Assembly: GCA_046541515.1 (NCBI GenBank)
Contig: JBKHDD010000048.1
Span: 1-27,514, forward strand
Source of the DNA: CAYFVR01 sp046541515
GTDB taxonomy: Bacteria > Desulfobacterota > Desulfobacteria > Desulfobacterales > Desulfococcaceae
Direction of reading: 5' to 3'
Length of the DNA stretch: 27,514 bases
Shown here: one piece after another, positions 16,108 through 23,377 of the stretch
Layout of the letters: the number at the start of each line of letters is the position of its first letter
Numbering within the stretch: the stretch's first letter is position 1
Program-made: the position numbers and the translations under genes
Notes under the pieces: generated by a model
Database searches by the model: none
What the model saw: only the letters and a program-made list of their open reading frames with translations
What the model was told of the DNA's origin: nothing

Positions 16108-16125
16108 GCTGAAAACATTTTCAGC
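16108..16125. repeat. Perfect 8-bp inverted repeat in the ferredoxin leader
   Basis: GCTGAAAA, CA, TTTTCAGC. It lies between the candidate promoter and the ribosome site of the ferredoxin gene, downstream of the predicted transcript start. It could be an operator for a redox or metal regulator, or an mRNA hairpin. It matches no consensus I can name. Confidence 0.5.
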
Positions 16126-16154
16126 AGGCATGCGTTTTCCACTACAGGGGGTCC

Positions 16155-16181
16155 ATTAAACCAATTGCAGAACCCTGTCAA
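16155..16181 (-). promoter_or_regulatory. Candidate promoter for the ferredoxin gene
   Basis: On the minus strand, a perfect TTGACA (16181-16176) is followed after 15 bases by TTTAAT (16160-16155, 5 of 6). The spacer is shorter than the ideal 17, so strength is uncertain. Confidence 0.45.
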
Positions 16182-16351
16182 CCCTTGTTGCGGGTAAAAG
16201 AAAAAAAAGAAGCCCTTCCCGCCGAGGCCTAAATTTTCCCTTTTTTTTCAATTATATACAAATAAATCTCGTTTATTTTCCATTTTTTGCCGTACCCCGG
16301 TCCAACGGTGGAAATCCAGCCGGAGAAGATACGGGAATAATTCCAATTATT

Positions 16352-18037
16352 TCATTCGGCCTTCCCGAAAGCGCCCGATTCCACATGGCTTGGAAATCCC
16401 CGCTCCGCGGGCGCCGCCAGGGTTCGCGCGCGCAGCCCCCGCCGGAAGGCCTCCGAGAGAGCGGGGTCGACCCGATGGGGATACACCGCCCCGTCGGGCG
16501 ACAAACCGAGGATTCGGCCTTGCCGGAGAAAGGCGGCCGCCAGCCGAATTCCGGCGATTTCCCGGTCCTGGGGATCGATCTGGTCTCCCGGGCCGGCCGG
16601 TTCGACCCGGTCGAGAGAAATGGTCCGGTTCTCGAGATGCTTGAGGAAATTGAGAATGCGTCCCAGGCGCAAAATCGTGACGGATTCCAACCGGGTGGTG
16701 GTGTCCGAAATGGGAAGCGCCGCGGACCGCATGGCGGAAACGCGTTTCGGCAGCAGATCGGCCGCCTCCGCGCGGCGATACTCCCGGCTGCCCGGCGCGG
16801 GATAGAAGATGGAAACGCCCGCCAGCGTGGGGCGTTCGGCCAGGAAGAGAAGGTCGGCCACGGCGTCCCGGGCGAATTGCCCCGGCGCGCCGGCCAGCAA
16901 ATAGGTCACCGCCTCCAGTCCTCGCTCCCGTCCAAGCCGGAGCGCGCGGTCCACGGCCTCCCGGGAATCGGGTCGGCGAAATCGACGCAGGACTTCGCGG
17001 TTCGTGGTACAGAGCGAGAGGTTGAGCGCCGTAAACCCGGCTTCGGCCATGGCGTCCAGCGCCGGCCCGTCCAGGGTGGGGGCGTACAGGCCGTTCATGG
17101 CCCGAAGCTCCAGCCGTCTCGGCCCAAATTCCCGCCGAATTCCGTCCAGCAGGGACGTAAACCACTCCCGGTCCAGGGAAAGGTTCTCATCCTCGAAATC
17201 GATAAACCGGGCGTCGGCCCGGTCCATTGCGACGGCAATTTCCGCCAGCACGGAATCCACCGAACGGCGCCGGTAGGGAATGCCCGATCCGCCGATGGCG
17301 CAGTAGCCGCAGGACATGGGGCAGCCCCGGCTGGCCACGATCACCGCGCTCCCCCGGCCGGAGCGGCGATAGGCGTCCGCCCGAATCCGACCCAGCCCCT
17401 CGGAGGTCAGGCCGCGCGGTTGGCCCATCGCGGCGGGTTCCCGAATGAAAAAAGTCCCCTCCCCTTTTCGGAAACCGATTCCCGGGACATGTTCCGGACT
17501 TTCCCCGCGTTGCAGCGCGCGAACCAACGCCGGCAGCGCCGCCTCCCCTTCTCCCCGAATGATGAAATCCACCGCCTCGGAGGCCAACACGGCTTCCGGC
17601 AGCGCGGTGGGATGGTGGCCGCCCGCAACGATCCAGGCGTTGGGAAGGGCGCGTCGGACCGCTCGGGAGGTTTCCTCCGCCTCTTCCCAATAGGGGGTAA
17701 AGAGGGAGGAAATCCCAACGAGGAAGGCCCCGGACCGGCGGGCCAGGGCCTCGATGTGGGAAAAGGCGTAGCCGTAATGGCGGTATCCGTGAAAAAGGCC
17801 GAAGGGAGAGCGATCCGCTTTTTCGTAAAAGGGCGCCACGGGATCAAATTCCGGCGGCGTTGGCAGCGTTCGAATTTTCCGCGTGGCCAGGGCGTCCAGG
17901 ATTTCCGCGGAAATCCCGTCCTGGAGAAGCGAATCCGCGATCAGGCCCAGGCCGTAGGGAATGGTTCGCTTGGCGGTGCGGTAGAAATCTCGGATAGGGG
18001 GTTGAATCAGCAGGACATCGGGCATGGTCGGAGCCAT
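16352..18037 (-). CDS. B12-binding-domain radical SAM protein
   Basis: A 561-residue class B-like radical SAM enzyme. Residues about 5-190 are a cobalamin-binding-type Rossmann domain (VLLIQPPIRDF, PYGLGLIADSLLQDG, VGISSLF, VAGGHHPTALPE, DFIIRGEGE) without the DxHxxG motif, as is common in this group. The radical SAM core follows (about 230-430) with the [4Fe-4S] cysteines Cys239, Cys243 and Cys246 (RGCPMSCGYC), FEDENLS and the SAM region. The last 110 residues are helical and not recognised. The substrate is unknown; relatives methylate or rearrange unactivated carbons. It follows the solute-binding-protein gene by 18 bases, so the two may share a transcript. The shine-Dalgarno is weak; a second ATG four codons later is also possible. 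Confidence 0.9.
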   Translation of the reverse strand: MAPTMPDVLLIQPPIRDFYRTAKRTIPYGLGLIADSLLQDGISAEILDALATRKIRTLPTPPEFDPVAPFYEKADRSPFGLFHGYRHYGYAFSHIEALARRSGAFLVGISSLFTPYWEEAEETSRAVRRALPNAWIVAGGHHPTALPEAVLASEAVDFIIRGEGEAALPALVRALQRGESPEHVPGIGFRKGEGTFFIREPAAMGQPRGLTSEGLGRIRADAYRRSGRGSAVIVASRGCPMSCGYCAIGGSGIPYRRRSVDSVLAEIAVAMDRADARFIDFEDENLSLDREWFTSLLDGIRREFGPRRLELRAMNGLYAPTLDGPALDAMAEAGFTALNLSLCTTNREVLRRFRRPDSREAVDRALRLGRERGLEAVTYLLAGAPGQFARDAVADLLFLAERPTLAGVSIFYPAPGSREYRRAEAADLLPKRVSAMRSAALPISDTTTRLESVTILRLGRILNFLKHLENRTISLDRVEPAGPGDQIDPQDREIAGIRLAAAFLRQGRILGLSPDGAVYPHRVDPALSEAFRRGLRARTLAAPAERGFPSHVESGAFGKAE

Positions 18038-18055
18038 TTTCCGGCGAAGAGAGCA

Positions 18056-18829
18056 TTACCTCCCGGCCCGGTAGCGGTCCAGGATCGCCTGGTAGGTCCC
18101 GTCTTTTTTTAGGGATTCCAGGGCCGTCCGGGTTTTTTCCACGGTTTCCGCCGGGGTGCCCAGGCTGAAGGCCATGTACATGCCGGTGGAGAGTTCCGCC
18201 ACGAACAACGCCCGTTCCAGTTTGTCCATGCGGTACGGCCGTCCCATGGCGGCTTCGGACCGGATCAACGAGGCGGCCGTCAATTCATCCACCAGCACCA
18301 AATCCACCCGGCGCTCGAACAGCTTTCGAAAATTCAGGTTGAAGGCTCCGGTCACGTCCAGGCCGGCCTCCGGAAATCCCTGGGCGCGAAGGAAATTAAG
18401 AGTATAATCGCCAGAAACCGCTCCAATTTTGTACTGTTTGGCGTCGGCCACGGATTCAAGCTGGATTTGGTCCCGGTCCCGGAGCTTGAAAAAATACATA
18501 TTCACTGGAGCGATGACGCCGACCCATTGGAACTGCTTTTCCCGGTCGGGATTCCGGCCGATGGAATAGATGAGCACATTGGGTTGGCGGAGGGCGATTT
18601 GGTAGGCCCGCTTCCAGGGATAGACCAGGAATGTGGCGGGCAAATCGCTTCGGTCCAGCGCCTCACGAACCACCTCGGTGGCCATCCCGGTCACCTTGCC
18701 GTTTTCCGTATGGTTGAAGGGCGGCATTTCCTCGGTGACCGCGGCGATGGAGCCGGCCAAGGCGCGTCCGGACCCAATAAGCAGCGGCAAAAAAAGAAAA
18801 ACGGACCAAAGGCGGAACAGTGGTTTCAT
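18056..18829 (-). CDS. Periplasmic solute-binding protein (family 3-like)
   Basis: A 257-residue exported protein. Residues 1-25 are a Sec signal peptide (KPLFRLWSVFLFLPLL, cleavage near ALA-GS). The mature part resembles amino-acid-type SBP_bac_3 proteins: EEMPPFNHTENGKVTGMATEVVREAL, VYPWKRAYQIAL, GAVSGDYTLNFLR, FERRVDLVLVDELTA, and a C-terminal helix VEKTRTALESLKKDGTYQAILDRY. No permease or ATPase gene is nearby, so it may be an orphan binding protein or a sensor for a transporter or chemoreceptor elsewhere. GAGGA lies 8-10 bases before the ATG. Confidence 0.85.
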   Translation of the reverse strand: MKPLFRLWSVFLFLPLLIGSGRALAGSIAAVTEEMPPFNHTENGKVTGMATEVVREALDRSDLPATFLVYPWKRAYQIALRQPNVLIYSIGRNPDREKQFQWVGVIAPVNMYFFKLRDRDQIQLESVADAKQYKIGAVSGDYTLNFLRAQGFPEAGLDVTGAFNLNFRKLFERRVDLVLVDELTAASLIRSEAAMGRPYRMDKLERALFVAELSTGMYMAFSLGTPAETVEKTRTALESLKKDGTYQAILDRYRAGR

Positions 18830-18911
18830 GGGAAAAATCCTCTTCTTCCGTAACGGATTCCGGTTCCAAATCCGGCGGAAAAACGCCGTTGAACAAACGC
18901 CGGGAAAAAGG

Positions 18912-18938
18912 AAAAAAGCCCGGATCGCGGAGCGACCG
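18912..18938 (-). terminator. Intrinsic terminator after the homocysteine methyltransferase gene
   Basis: Right after the stop, the minus strand has CGGTCGC-TCC-GCGATCCG, a 7-bp stem with one bulged T, followed by GGC and six T residues. Confidence 0.6.
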
Positions 18939-20003
18939 TCAATTCTTGTCTAAAAAGTGGCAGTGTGCCTTGCCGTATTTTTGCTCGCAAAGAATGCGGG
19001 CGTCCTTTTCCCGGACATGGGATTCATCTCCGATGATGGCGTGTTTTTCCAATTGGGGCGAATACTCGCTGGCCGGAACGGTTCGACCCAGGGCTTCCGC
19101 CATGGCGCGGATGTGATGGGGCGCGGAACCGCAGCAGGAGCCGATGTAATTCACGCCGATTTTCCGGGCGCGCACGGCATAGTCGCCCATTTCCCCCCGG
19201 GTCAGGACGAACGGGTCCAGCTCCAGCGGAAAGGCCGGGCGTCCTTCCTCCAGTTCTTGGACTTGAAAGTAGGGTTTTTCATCCGAGCAACGGTAGGCCG
19301 CGGGTTGCGCGGCGACGAAGCAGGAAACTGCGCTTCGGGTCCGCTGGACCAAGGGCAGCATTCGTTCCGGGTCCCGGAAGCAGTTGATGCCGACGATGTC
19401 CGCGCCCTGGTCCTCCAGCCGCTGGAATGCGTCTTCCAGCGGGACGCCGTCCAAGGTGCGGTCGGTGTTTTTGAAACCCAGGGTGATCATGGAGGGGAGA
19501 CCGGAAGCGCGGATCGCTTCCAACGCGATTTCGGCCTCGCCCAGGTATTCAATGGTTTCGGCGATGAAAAAATCCACGCCCTCGGGGTTTTGGTATTCGA
19601 TCTGCCTTTCAAACTGCCGCCGGGTTTCGGCATGGGAGTCGGCGTCTTTGGGATCGTACGCCCAGGTGTTGCAGAGGTTTCCGGCCACCCCGGCGCCGTA
19701 GGCGTCGGCCACTTCTCGGGCGATTTTGACCGCCTGGGCGTTGATCGACTTCAGGGCGGAGGTGAATCCCACGGCCTTGAGTTTCTCCTCGTGGGCGTAA
19801 TAGGTCAGCGCCTGGATGACCTCGGCCCCGGCCCGCGCGAATTCGGTCTGCATTTGCTTGACCGCCTCGGGATGCTCCAGGACGGCCTGGGGCGTAAAGG
19901 GGCCGGCGCTGACGTATCCGCGCCGTTCCAGCTCAAAAATCGCGCCGCCGTCGCCGAGGACGGAGTTTTTGGACAGTTTTTCAAGAATGGAGAATGCGGG
20001 CAT
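18939..20003 (-). CDS. Homocysteine S-methyltransferase family protein (BHMT-like)
   Basis: A 354-residue zinc-dependent methyltransferase with the BHMT/MmuM-type TIM barrel, transferring a methyl group to homocysteine to make methionine. The zinc cysteines are Cys208 (GINCFRDP) and Cys290-Cys291 (GSCCGSAPHHI). The N-terminal motif VLGDGGAIFELERRGY is that of the betaine-homocysteine branch. There is no cobalamin or pterin domain, so it is not full MetH. The methyl donor (betaine, S-methylmethionine or SAM) cannot be told. AAGGAAT precedes the ATG. It is a single-gene unit with a terminator. MetY further right makes homocysteine, so both belong to methionine metabolism. Confidence 0.92.
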   Translation of the reverse strand: MPAFSILEKLSKNSVLGDGGAIFELERRGYVSAGPFTPQAVLEHPEAVKQMQTEFARAGAEVIQALTYYAHEEKLKAVGFTSALKSINAQAVKIAREVADAYGAGVAGNLCNTWAYDPKDADSHAETRRQFERQIEYQNPEGVDFFIAETIEYLGEAEIALEAIRASGLPSMITLGFKNTDRTLDGVPLEDAFQRLEDQGADIVGINCFRDPERMLPLVQRTRSAVSCFVAAQPAAYRCSDEKPYFQVQELEEGRPAFPLELDPFVLTRGEMGDYAVRARKIGVNYIGSCCGSAPHHIRAMAEALGRTVPASEYSPQLEKHAIIGDESHVREKDARILCEQKYGKAHCHFLDKN

Positions 20004-20168
20004 GAAATTCCTTTTGAGTGTAGTCGATGACGGAAAAAAGGAAGGAGGTATTCATTCGGATAGGCTACCAACTTTTGATTCGGCATGTTCAGCAAACCAG
20101 AACCGGGCTTCCGGGTTTTCTTCGTGCCTGCAGAAAATTCATCCCAAGAATTCAAGAAAATCCACGTT

Positions 20169-20426
20169 TTAAACTTTTTCCCGGCTGCTGGCGTTCAGGA
20201 TGGTAAGCCCAACAATTTTTTCGCCATCCTTACGCAAAAGCATATCTTCTTCCAACTCAACGGTTTCCGTAGCTCTCTGTGGTTTCCGAAAACTCATATA
20301 AAGAACATCCGCCTCTCTGTCATAATCGATCCATAACTGGTTGGCGGGCATTTTGAGAACGTCCGTTGCCAAAACAACACATTTATCGATAAAACCATTG
20401 GCGCTGTCTTCCGCTAAACCTTCCAT
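20169..20426 (-). CDS. DUF2283 protein, possible antitoxin
   Basis: An 85-residue protein. Residues about 30-80 match DUF2283: LWIDYDREADVLYMSFRK, then ETVELEEDMLLRKDGEKIVGLTILNAS. Members are small beta-rich proteins often encoded beside a putative small toxin. The ATG lies inside the 3' end of the upstream gene (13-base overlap), a sign of coupled translation. GC is about 42%, well below the surrounding 65%. The antitoxin role is inferred from gene arrangement and family. Confidence 0.8.
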   Translation of the reverse strand: MEGLAEDSANGFIDKCVVLATDVLKMPANQLWIDYDREADVLYMSFRKPQRATETVELEEDMLLRKDGEKIVGLTILNASSREKV

Positions 20427-20710
20427 ATCATTTTCCCTTTCGGTTTGCCGGGAAGAAAATACGAAGTGATGATAAAGCCGTCATCCATGGAAATTTCTCT
20501 GTAAACTACCACCAGCCATTTCTTTTTCCCAATATTTTTGGTCGCTTTCAGGGTTCCCTGGTTTCCTTGAATGACGAAATGAGGGTTTTCGATGGTATCC
20601 AGTACTTCATGAAAATAGCTGGCCAAGTCGTCATGGTTTTCCGTAATGTGATACCATCTTTCAAACGTGAGGCGGATTGGAACCGCATTGACGGAATACG
20701 CGATTTCCAT
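20414..20710 (-). CDS. Small nuclease-fold-like protein, possible toxin partner of DUF2283
   Basis: A 98-residue protein, not firmly recognised. The sequence has the shape of small RelE/barnase-like or PBECR-like proteins found with DUF2283: RWYHITENHDDLASYFHEVLDTIENPHFVIQG, then WLVVVYREI and GFIITSYFLPGK. The His-rich HITENHDD and the Arg/Thr/Ser strands are candidate active-site residues (inference). The ATG at 20710 is chosen; a TTG at 20752 would add 14 residues and cannot be excluded. The Shine-Dalgarno is weak for both. It ends in TAG, overlapping the DUF2283 start by 13 bases. Local GC is about 41%, pointing to acquisition from elsewhere. Confidence 0.65.
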   Translation of the reverse strand: MEIAYSVNAVPIRLTFERWYHITENHDDLASYFHEVLDTIENPHFVIQGNQGTLKATKNIGKKKWLVVVYREISMDDGFIITSYFLPGKPKGKMIWKV

Positions 20711-20783
20711 GGTTTGCCATTTCGCTGTCCGTTTACAGATCGTATTGGCCAAAAATCCACTTTTTAATGGAAAGTTTTCCGCC

Positions 20784-21317
20784 TCACACCCTCCGATTCA
20801 CATTCATGGAATCATAGGATCGGAAGATGATCCCCTCCCGCTCTCGCTTTTCCTCCGGGAACAGGGTCGGCGCCAGGCCCGGCAATTGTTCGGCCGCTTC
20901 GGTGCGGCTGGGAATGGCCGCGAGTCCTTCCCCGATCAGGCGACCGGTGGCCGTGTCGATTAATCGGGCGGTTTTGCCGTCGGAGACCATGGCGTAGGGA
21001 ATCATCGGGTCTTCCAGCAGGCGGCAGGCGGCCACGATTTCCCGCTCCCAGGAAGCCAGAGAGGCCGCCGCGCATTTGATCCCGACGAACCGCCGCCCCT
21101 CGGCGGTCACGATCAGATCGATCACAGAGCGGTACGCCTCTCCGGAAACGCCGATTTCGATGGGCACGTCCACCTCGATCTCCTCCGGCGCGTAGCCTTT
21201 TTCCTCCACCAGATACCTTTCCACCGCCTGGCGGTTGGCTTCCGCGCCGGTGTCGGGGATTTCCCGACCGGTCAGGTAGTCGGTGATCATGTCCATCGGA
21301 TTGGCTTCGTCGCTCAT
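20784..21317 (-). CDS. HsdR N-terminal-like (PD-(D/E)XK fold) protein, solitary
   Basis: A 177-residue protein resembling the type I restriction enzyme R N-terminal domain family (HSDR_N_2). The fold elements seen are the helix RQAVERYLVEEKGY, then VDVPIEIGV, SVIDLIV (Asp67), RRFVGIKCA, and PYAMVSDGKTARLIDTATG. The usual E-x-K is G-x-K (Gly79, Lys81), so the nuclease site looks degraded. There is no helicase, HsdM or HsdS gene, so it is not a restriction system. The ATG overlaps the gpmI stop (ATGA) and has GGAAGGAGG in front, implying co-translation with gpmI. Function unknown. Confidence 0.8.
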   Translation of the reverse strand: MSDEANPMDMITDYLTGREIPDTGAEANRQAVERYLVEEKGYAPEEIEVDVPIEIGVSGEAYRSVIDLIVTAEGRRFVGIKCAAASLASWEREIVAACRLLEDPMIPYAMVSDGKTARLIDTATGRLIGEGLAAIPSRTEAAEQLPGLAPTLFPEEKREREGIIFRSYDSMNVNRRV

Positions 21318-22894
21318 GATTCCTCCTTCCGGGGACCTTTGGATGAAGATTGGCCGTTCAACAACGACCGCCCGGTCATTTCATCGGGTTGCGCGACGCC
21401 CATCAACTCCAGCAGCGTCGGCGCGATATCGCCGAGTTTGCCCTCGGCCAGCCGGGCCGATTTCCGGTCGTCGTCCACCAGGATGAAGGGCGCCGGATTC
21501 AGGGTGTGGGCCGTGTGAACGTTTCCCGCGGCGTCTCGCATCATTTCGGCGTTGCCATGGTCCGACGTCACGGCCACCGCCCCGCCCCGCTTGAGCACCT
21601 CGCCCACGATCCGCTCCGCGCACCGGTCCACCGTTTTGCAGGCGGCCACCGCCGCTTCGATGTCGCCGGTGTGGCCCACCATGTCCATGTTGGCGAAGTT
21701 CAACACGATCAGATCGAAACGGTCTTGGGAAAGCCGCTCCAGCACCGCCTCGGTCACCTCCGGGGCGCTCATTTCCGGCTTGGCGTCGTAGGTGGCCACC
21801 TCGCGGGGCGAGGGAATCAACACCCTTTCCTCCCCCGGAAAGGGCGTCTCCTCCCCGCCGTTGAAGAAATAGGTGACGTGGGCGTATTTTTCCGTTTCCG
21901 CGATCCGAAGCTGCCGCTTCCCGGCCTTGGCGACCACTTCGCCCAAAATGCCTTTCAGCTGGACCGGGGGAAAGGCGGCGGGCAAATCGAACGCCGCGTC
22001 GTAACGGGTCATGGTCGCGAAGCCGGTCAGGGGAATCCGTTCTCCCCGGTCAAATTCGGCGAAACTCGCCTCGGTGAAGGCCCGGGCGAGTTGGCGGGCC
22101 CGATCCGCCCGGAAATTGAAGAAGAAAAAACCGTCCCCCTTCTTCACCCGGGCCAACGGCGAGCCGCTTTCGTCCGTCATCGCCACCGGCGGGATGAATT
22201 CGTCGGTCTCTCCCCGCTCGTAGGCGTCCCGCACGGCGGTCACCGGGTTGGTTTCGGGCCGGCCCTCGCCCCGGGTCAGCAACCGGTAGGCCCGCTCGGT
22301 GCGGTCCCATCGCTGGTCCCGGTCCATGGCGAAATACCGGCCGCAGATCGTGGCGATTTCGCCGTATTGGTGAGACCGAATCCATTCGACAACGGTTTTC
22401 ACGAACTGGACGCCGCTGGTCGGCGAAGTGTCCCGGCCGTCGGTGATCGCGTGGACGGCCGTCCGGGGGACGCCCCGTTCCTTGGCCATTTCCAGCAGGG
22501 CCAGCAGGTGATCCAGATCGCTGTGCACGCCGCCGTCCGAGACGAGGCCCGCCAGGTGCAGCGTGCTTCCGGCCTGAATCACCCGGTCCATCAGGTCGGT
22601 CAGGGTCGGATTCTTCCACAGGCTGCCGTCCTCGATGGCCTTGTTGATCCGCATCAGGTCTTGGTGGACGATCCGGCCGGCGCCGATGTTGAGATGGCCC
22701 ACCTCGGAATTGCCCATCACGCCGGGGGGCAGCCCCACCGCCTCTCCGGAGCAGAGGAGGCGAGTGGTCGGATATTCCTCGGATAGGCGGCGGAGGAAGG
22801 GGGGATCGGCCTGGGCCACCGCGTTGCCCTCCTGGACCGCGCTGTTTCCCCAGCCGTCCAAAATCATCAACATGACGGGCCGCTTAGAGTTCAT
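21314..22894 (-). CDS. gpmI: 2,3-bisphosphoglycerate-independent phosphoglycerate mutase
   Basis: GpmI interconverts 3- and 2-phosphoglycerate in glycolysis and gluconeogenesis using two Mn2+ ions. At 526 residues it is full length. The phosphatase-type metal residues begin with ILDGWG (Asp13); the phosphorylated serine is Ser63 in GVMGNSEVGHLNIGAGR; VSDGGVHS, ITDGRDTSP, NFRADRAR, NMDMVGHTG and TSDHGNAE are all present. It overlaps rsfS by 11 bases at the start and the HsdR-N-like gene by 4 at the end. GGGAAGAAG lies before the ATG. Confidence 0.97.
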   Translation of the reverse strand: MNSKRPVMLMILDGWGNSAVQEGNAVAQADPPFLRRLSEEYPTTRLLCSGEAVGLPPGVMGNSEVGHLNIGAGRIVHQDLMRINKAIEDGSLWKNPTLTDLMDRVIQAGSTLHLAGLVSDGGVHSDLDHLLALLEMAKERGVPRTAVHAITDGRDTSPTSGVQFVKTVVEWIRSHQYGEIATICGRYFAMDRDQRWDRTERAYRLLTRGEGRPETNPVTAVRDAYERGETDEFIPPVAMTDESGSPLARVKKGDGFFFFNFRADRARQLARAFTEASFAEFDRGERIPLTGFATMTRYDAAFDLPAAFPPVQLKGILGEVVAKAGKRQLRIAETEKYAHVTYFFNGGEETPFPGEERVLIPSPREVATYDAKPEMSAPEVTEAVLERLSQDRFDLIVLNFANMDMVGHTGDIEAAVAACKTVDRCAERIVGEVLKRGGAVAVTSDHGNAEMMRDAAGNVHTAHTLNPAPFILVDDDRKSARLAEGKLGDIAPTLLELMGVAQPDEMTGRSLLNGQSSSKGPRKEES

Positions 22895-23303
22895 CTTCTT
22901 CCCATTCCTCGGCGTCTTCCAGGGCGGAAGCCATTTCCAGGGCCTGTTCGTGGGCCACGAGGCTGGGCGGCTTCACCCGCGCGGCGTCGGCCCAGAGGCC
23001 CTCCAGATCGTAAAATCGGCGCACCGAATCGTAAAAGACGTGAATGACCACGTCGCCGTAGTCGAGCACCGCCCATTGGCCTTCCTTGACGCCGTCCACG
23101 CCCAGCGGGCGTTTGCCCGCTTTTTTCAACTCGACGTGGATGTGTTCAGCGATGGCGGACACCTGGCGGCTGGAGCGGCCGCTGCAAATAATGAAATGAT
23201 CGGCGATGGACGTCAACTCTCGAACGTCGAGCACCACGACGCCGAAAGACTTTTTGCCCAGCGCATATTCCACATATTGATCCAGCGTGACATCGGCTAT
23301 CAT
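22884..23303 (-). CDS. rsfS: Ribosomal silencing factor RsfS
   Basis: RsfS binds L14 of the large subunit and blocks subunit joining under starvation. The 139 residues carry DVRELTSIADHFIICSGRSSRQVSAIA in fragments, WAVLDYGDVVIHVF and RRFYDLEGLWADA, all characteristic. The C-terminus has an acidic Glu-rich tail of about 20 residues. GAGGAGG is about 14 bases before the ATG, further than ideal. proA is 74 bases upstream, with a large palindrome in between. Confidence 0.95.
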   Translation of the reverse strand: MIADVTLDQYVEYALGKKSFGVVVLDVRELTSIADHFIICSGRSSRQVSAIAEHIHVELKKAGKRPLGVDGVKEGQWAVLDYGDVVIHVFYDSVRRFYDLEGLWADAARVKPPSLVAHEQALEMASALEDAEEWEEDEL

Positions 23304-23344
23304 TCAGGGGGTTTCGCCTCCTCAAAAAGTTTGTCATCGGTCGG

Positions 23345-23369
23345 CCGCCGAAAACCGGTTTTCCGGCGG
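23345..23369. repeat. Large near-perfect palindrome between proA and rsfS
   Basis: CCGCCG, then the self-complementary core AAAACCGGTTTT, then CCGGCGG; one base is bulged. On the minus strand it can fold into a hairpin of about 12 bp just after proA. There is no T-tract, so it is more likely an mRNA processing or stabilising hairpin or a weak attenuator than a standard terminator. Confidence 0.5.
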
Positions 23370-23377
23370 GGACCGCC

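Larger units (their letters stand above)
16077..16351. other. A/T-rich intergenic leader region of the ferredoxin gene
   Basis: No gene is supported. The region includes the ferredoxin ribosome site, an 18-base palindrome, a candidate promoter, and a strongly A/T-rich stretch (about 16195-16350) with A and T runs. Next to the stop of the radical SAM gene is an A/T-only inverted repeat, AATAATT-CC-AATTATT at 16336-16351, too weak to be a clear terminator. Confidence 0.5.

Noticed and set aside
20090..20135. Hairpin AACCGGG-CTT-CCGGGTT as a terminator near 20.1 kb
   Set aside because: The stem has a central mismatch, and its T-tail is on the plus strand, where no gene needs terminating.
20784..21317. 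Remnant of a type I restriction-modification system
   Set aside because: No HsdM, HsdS or helicase remains are nearby, and the gene is translationally coupled to gpmI, so it looks like a settled stand-alone gene.
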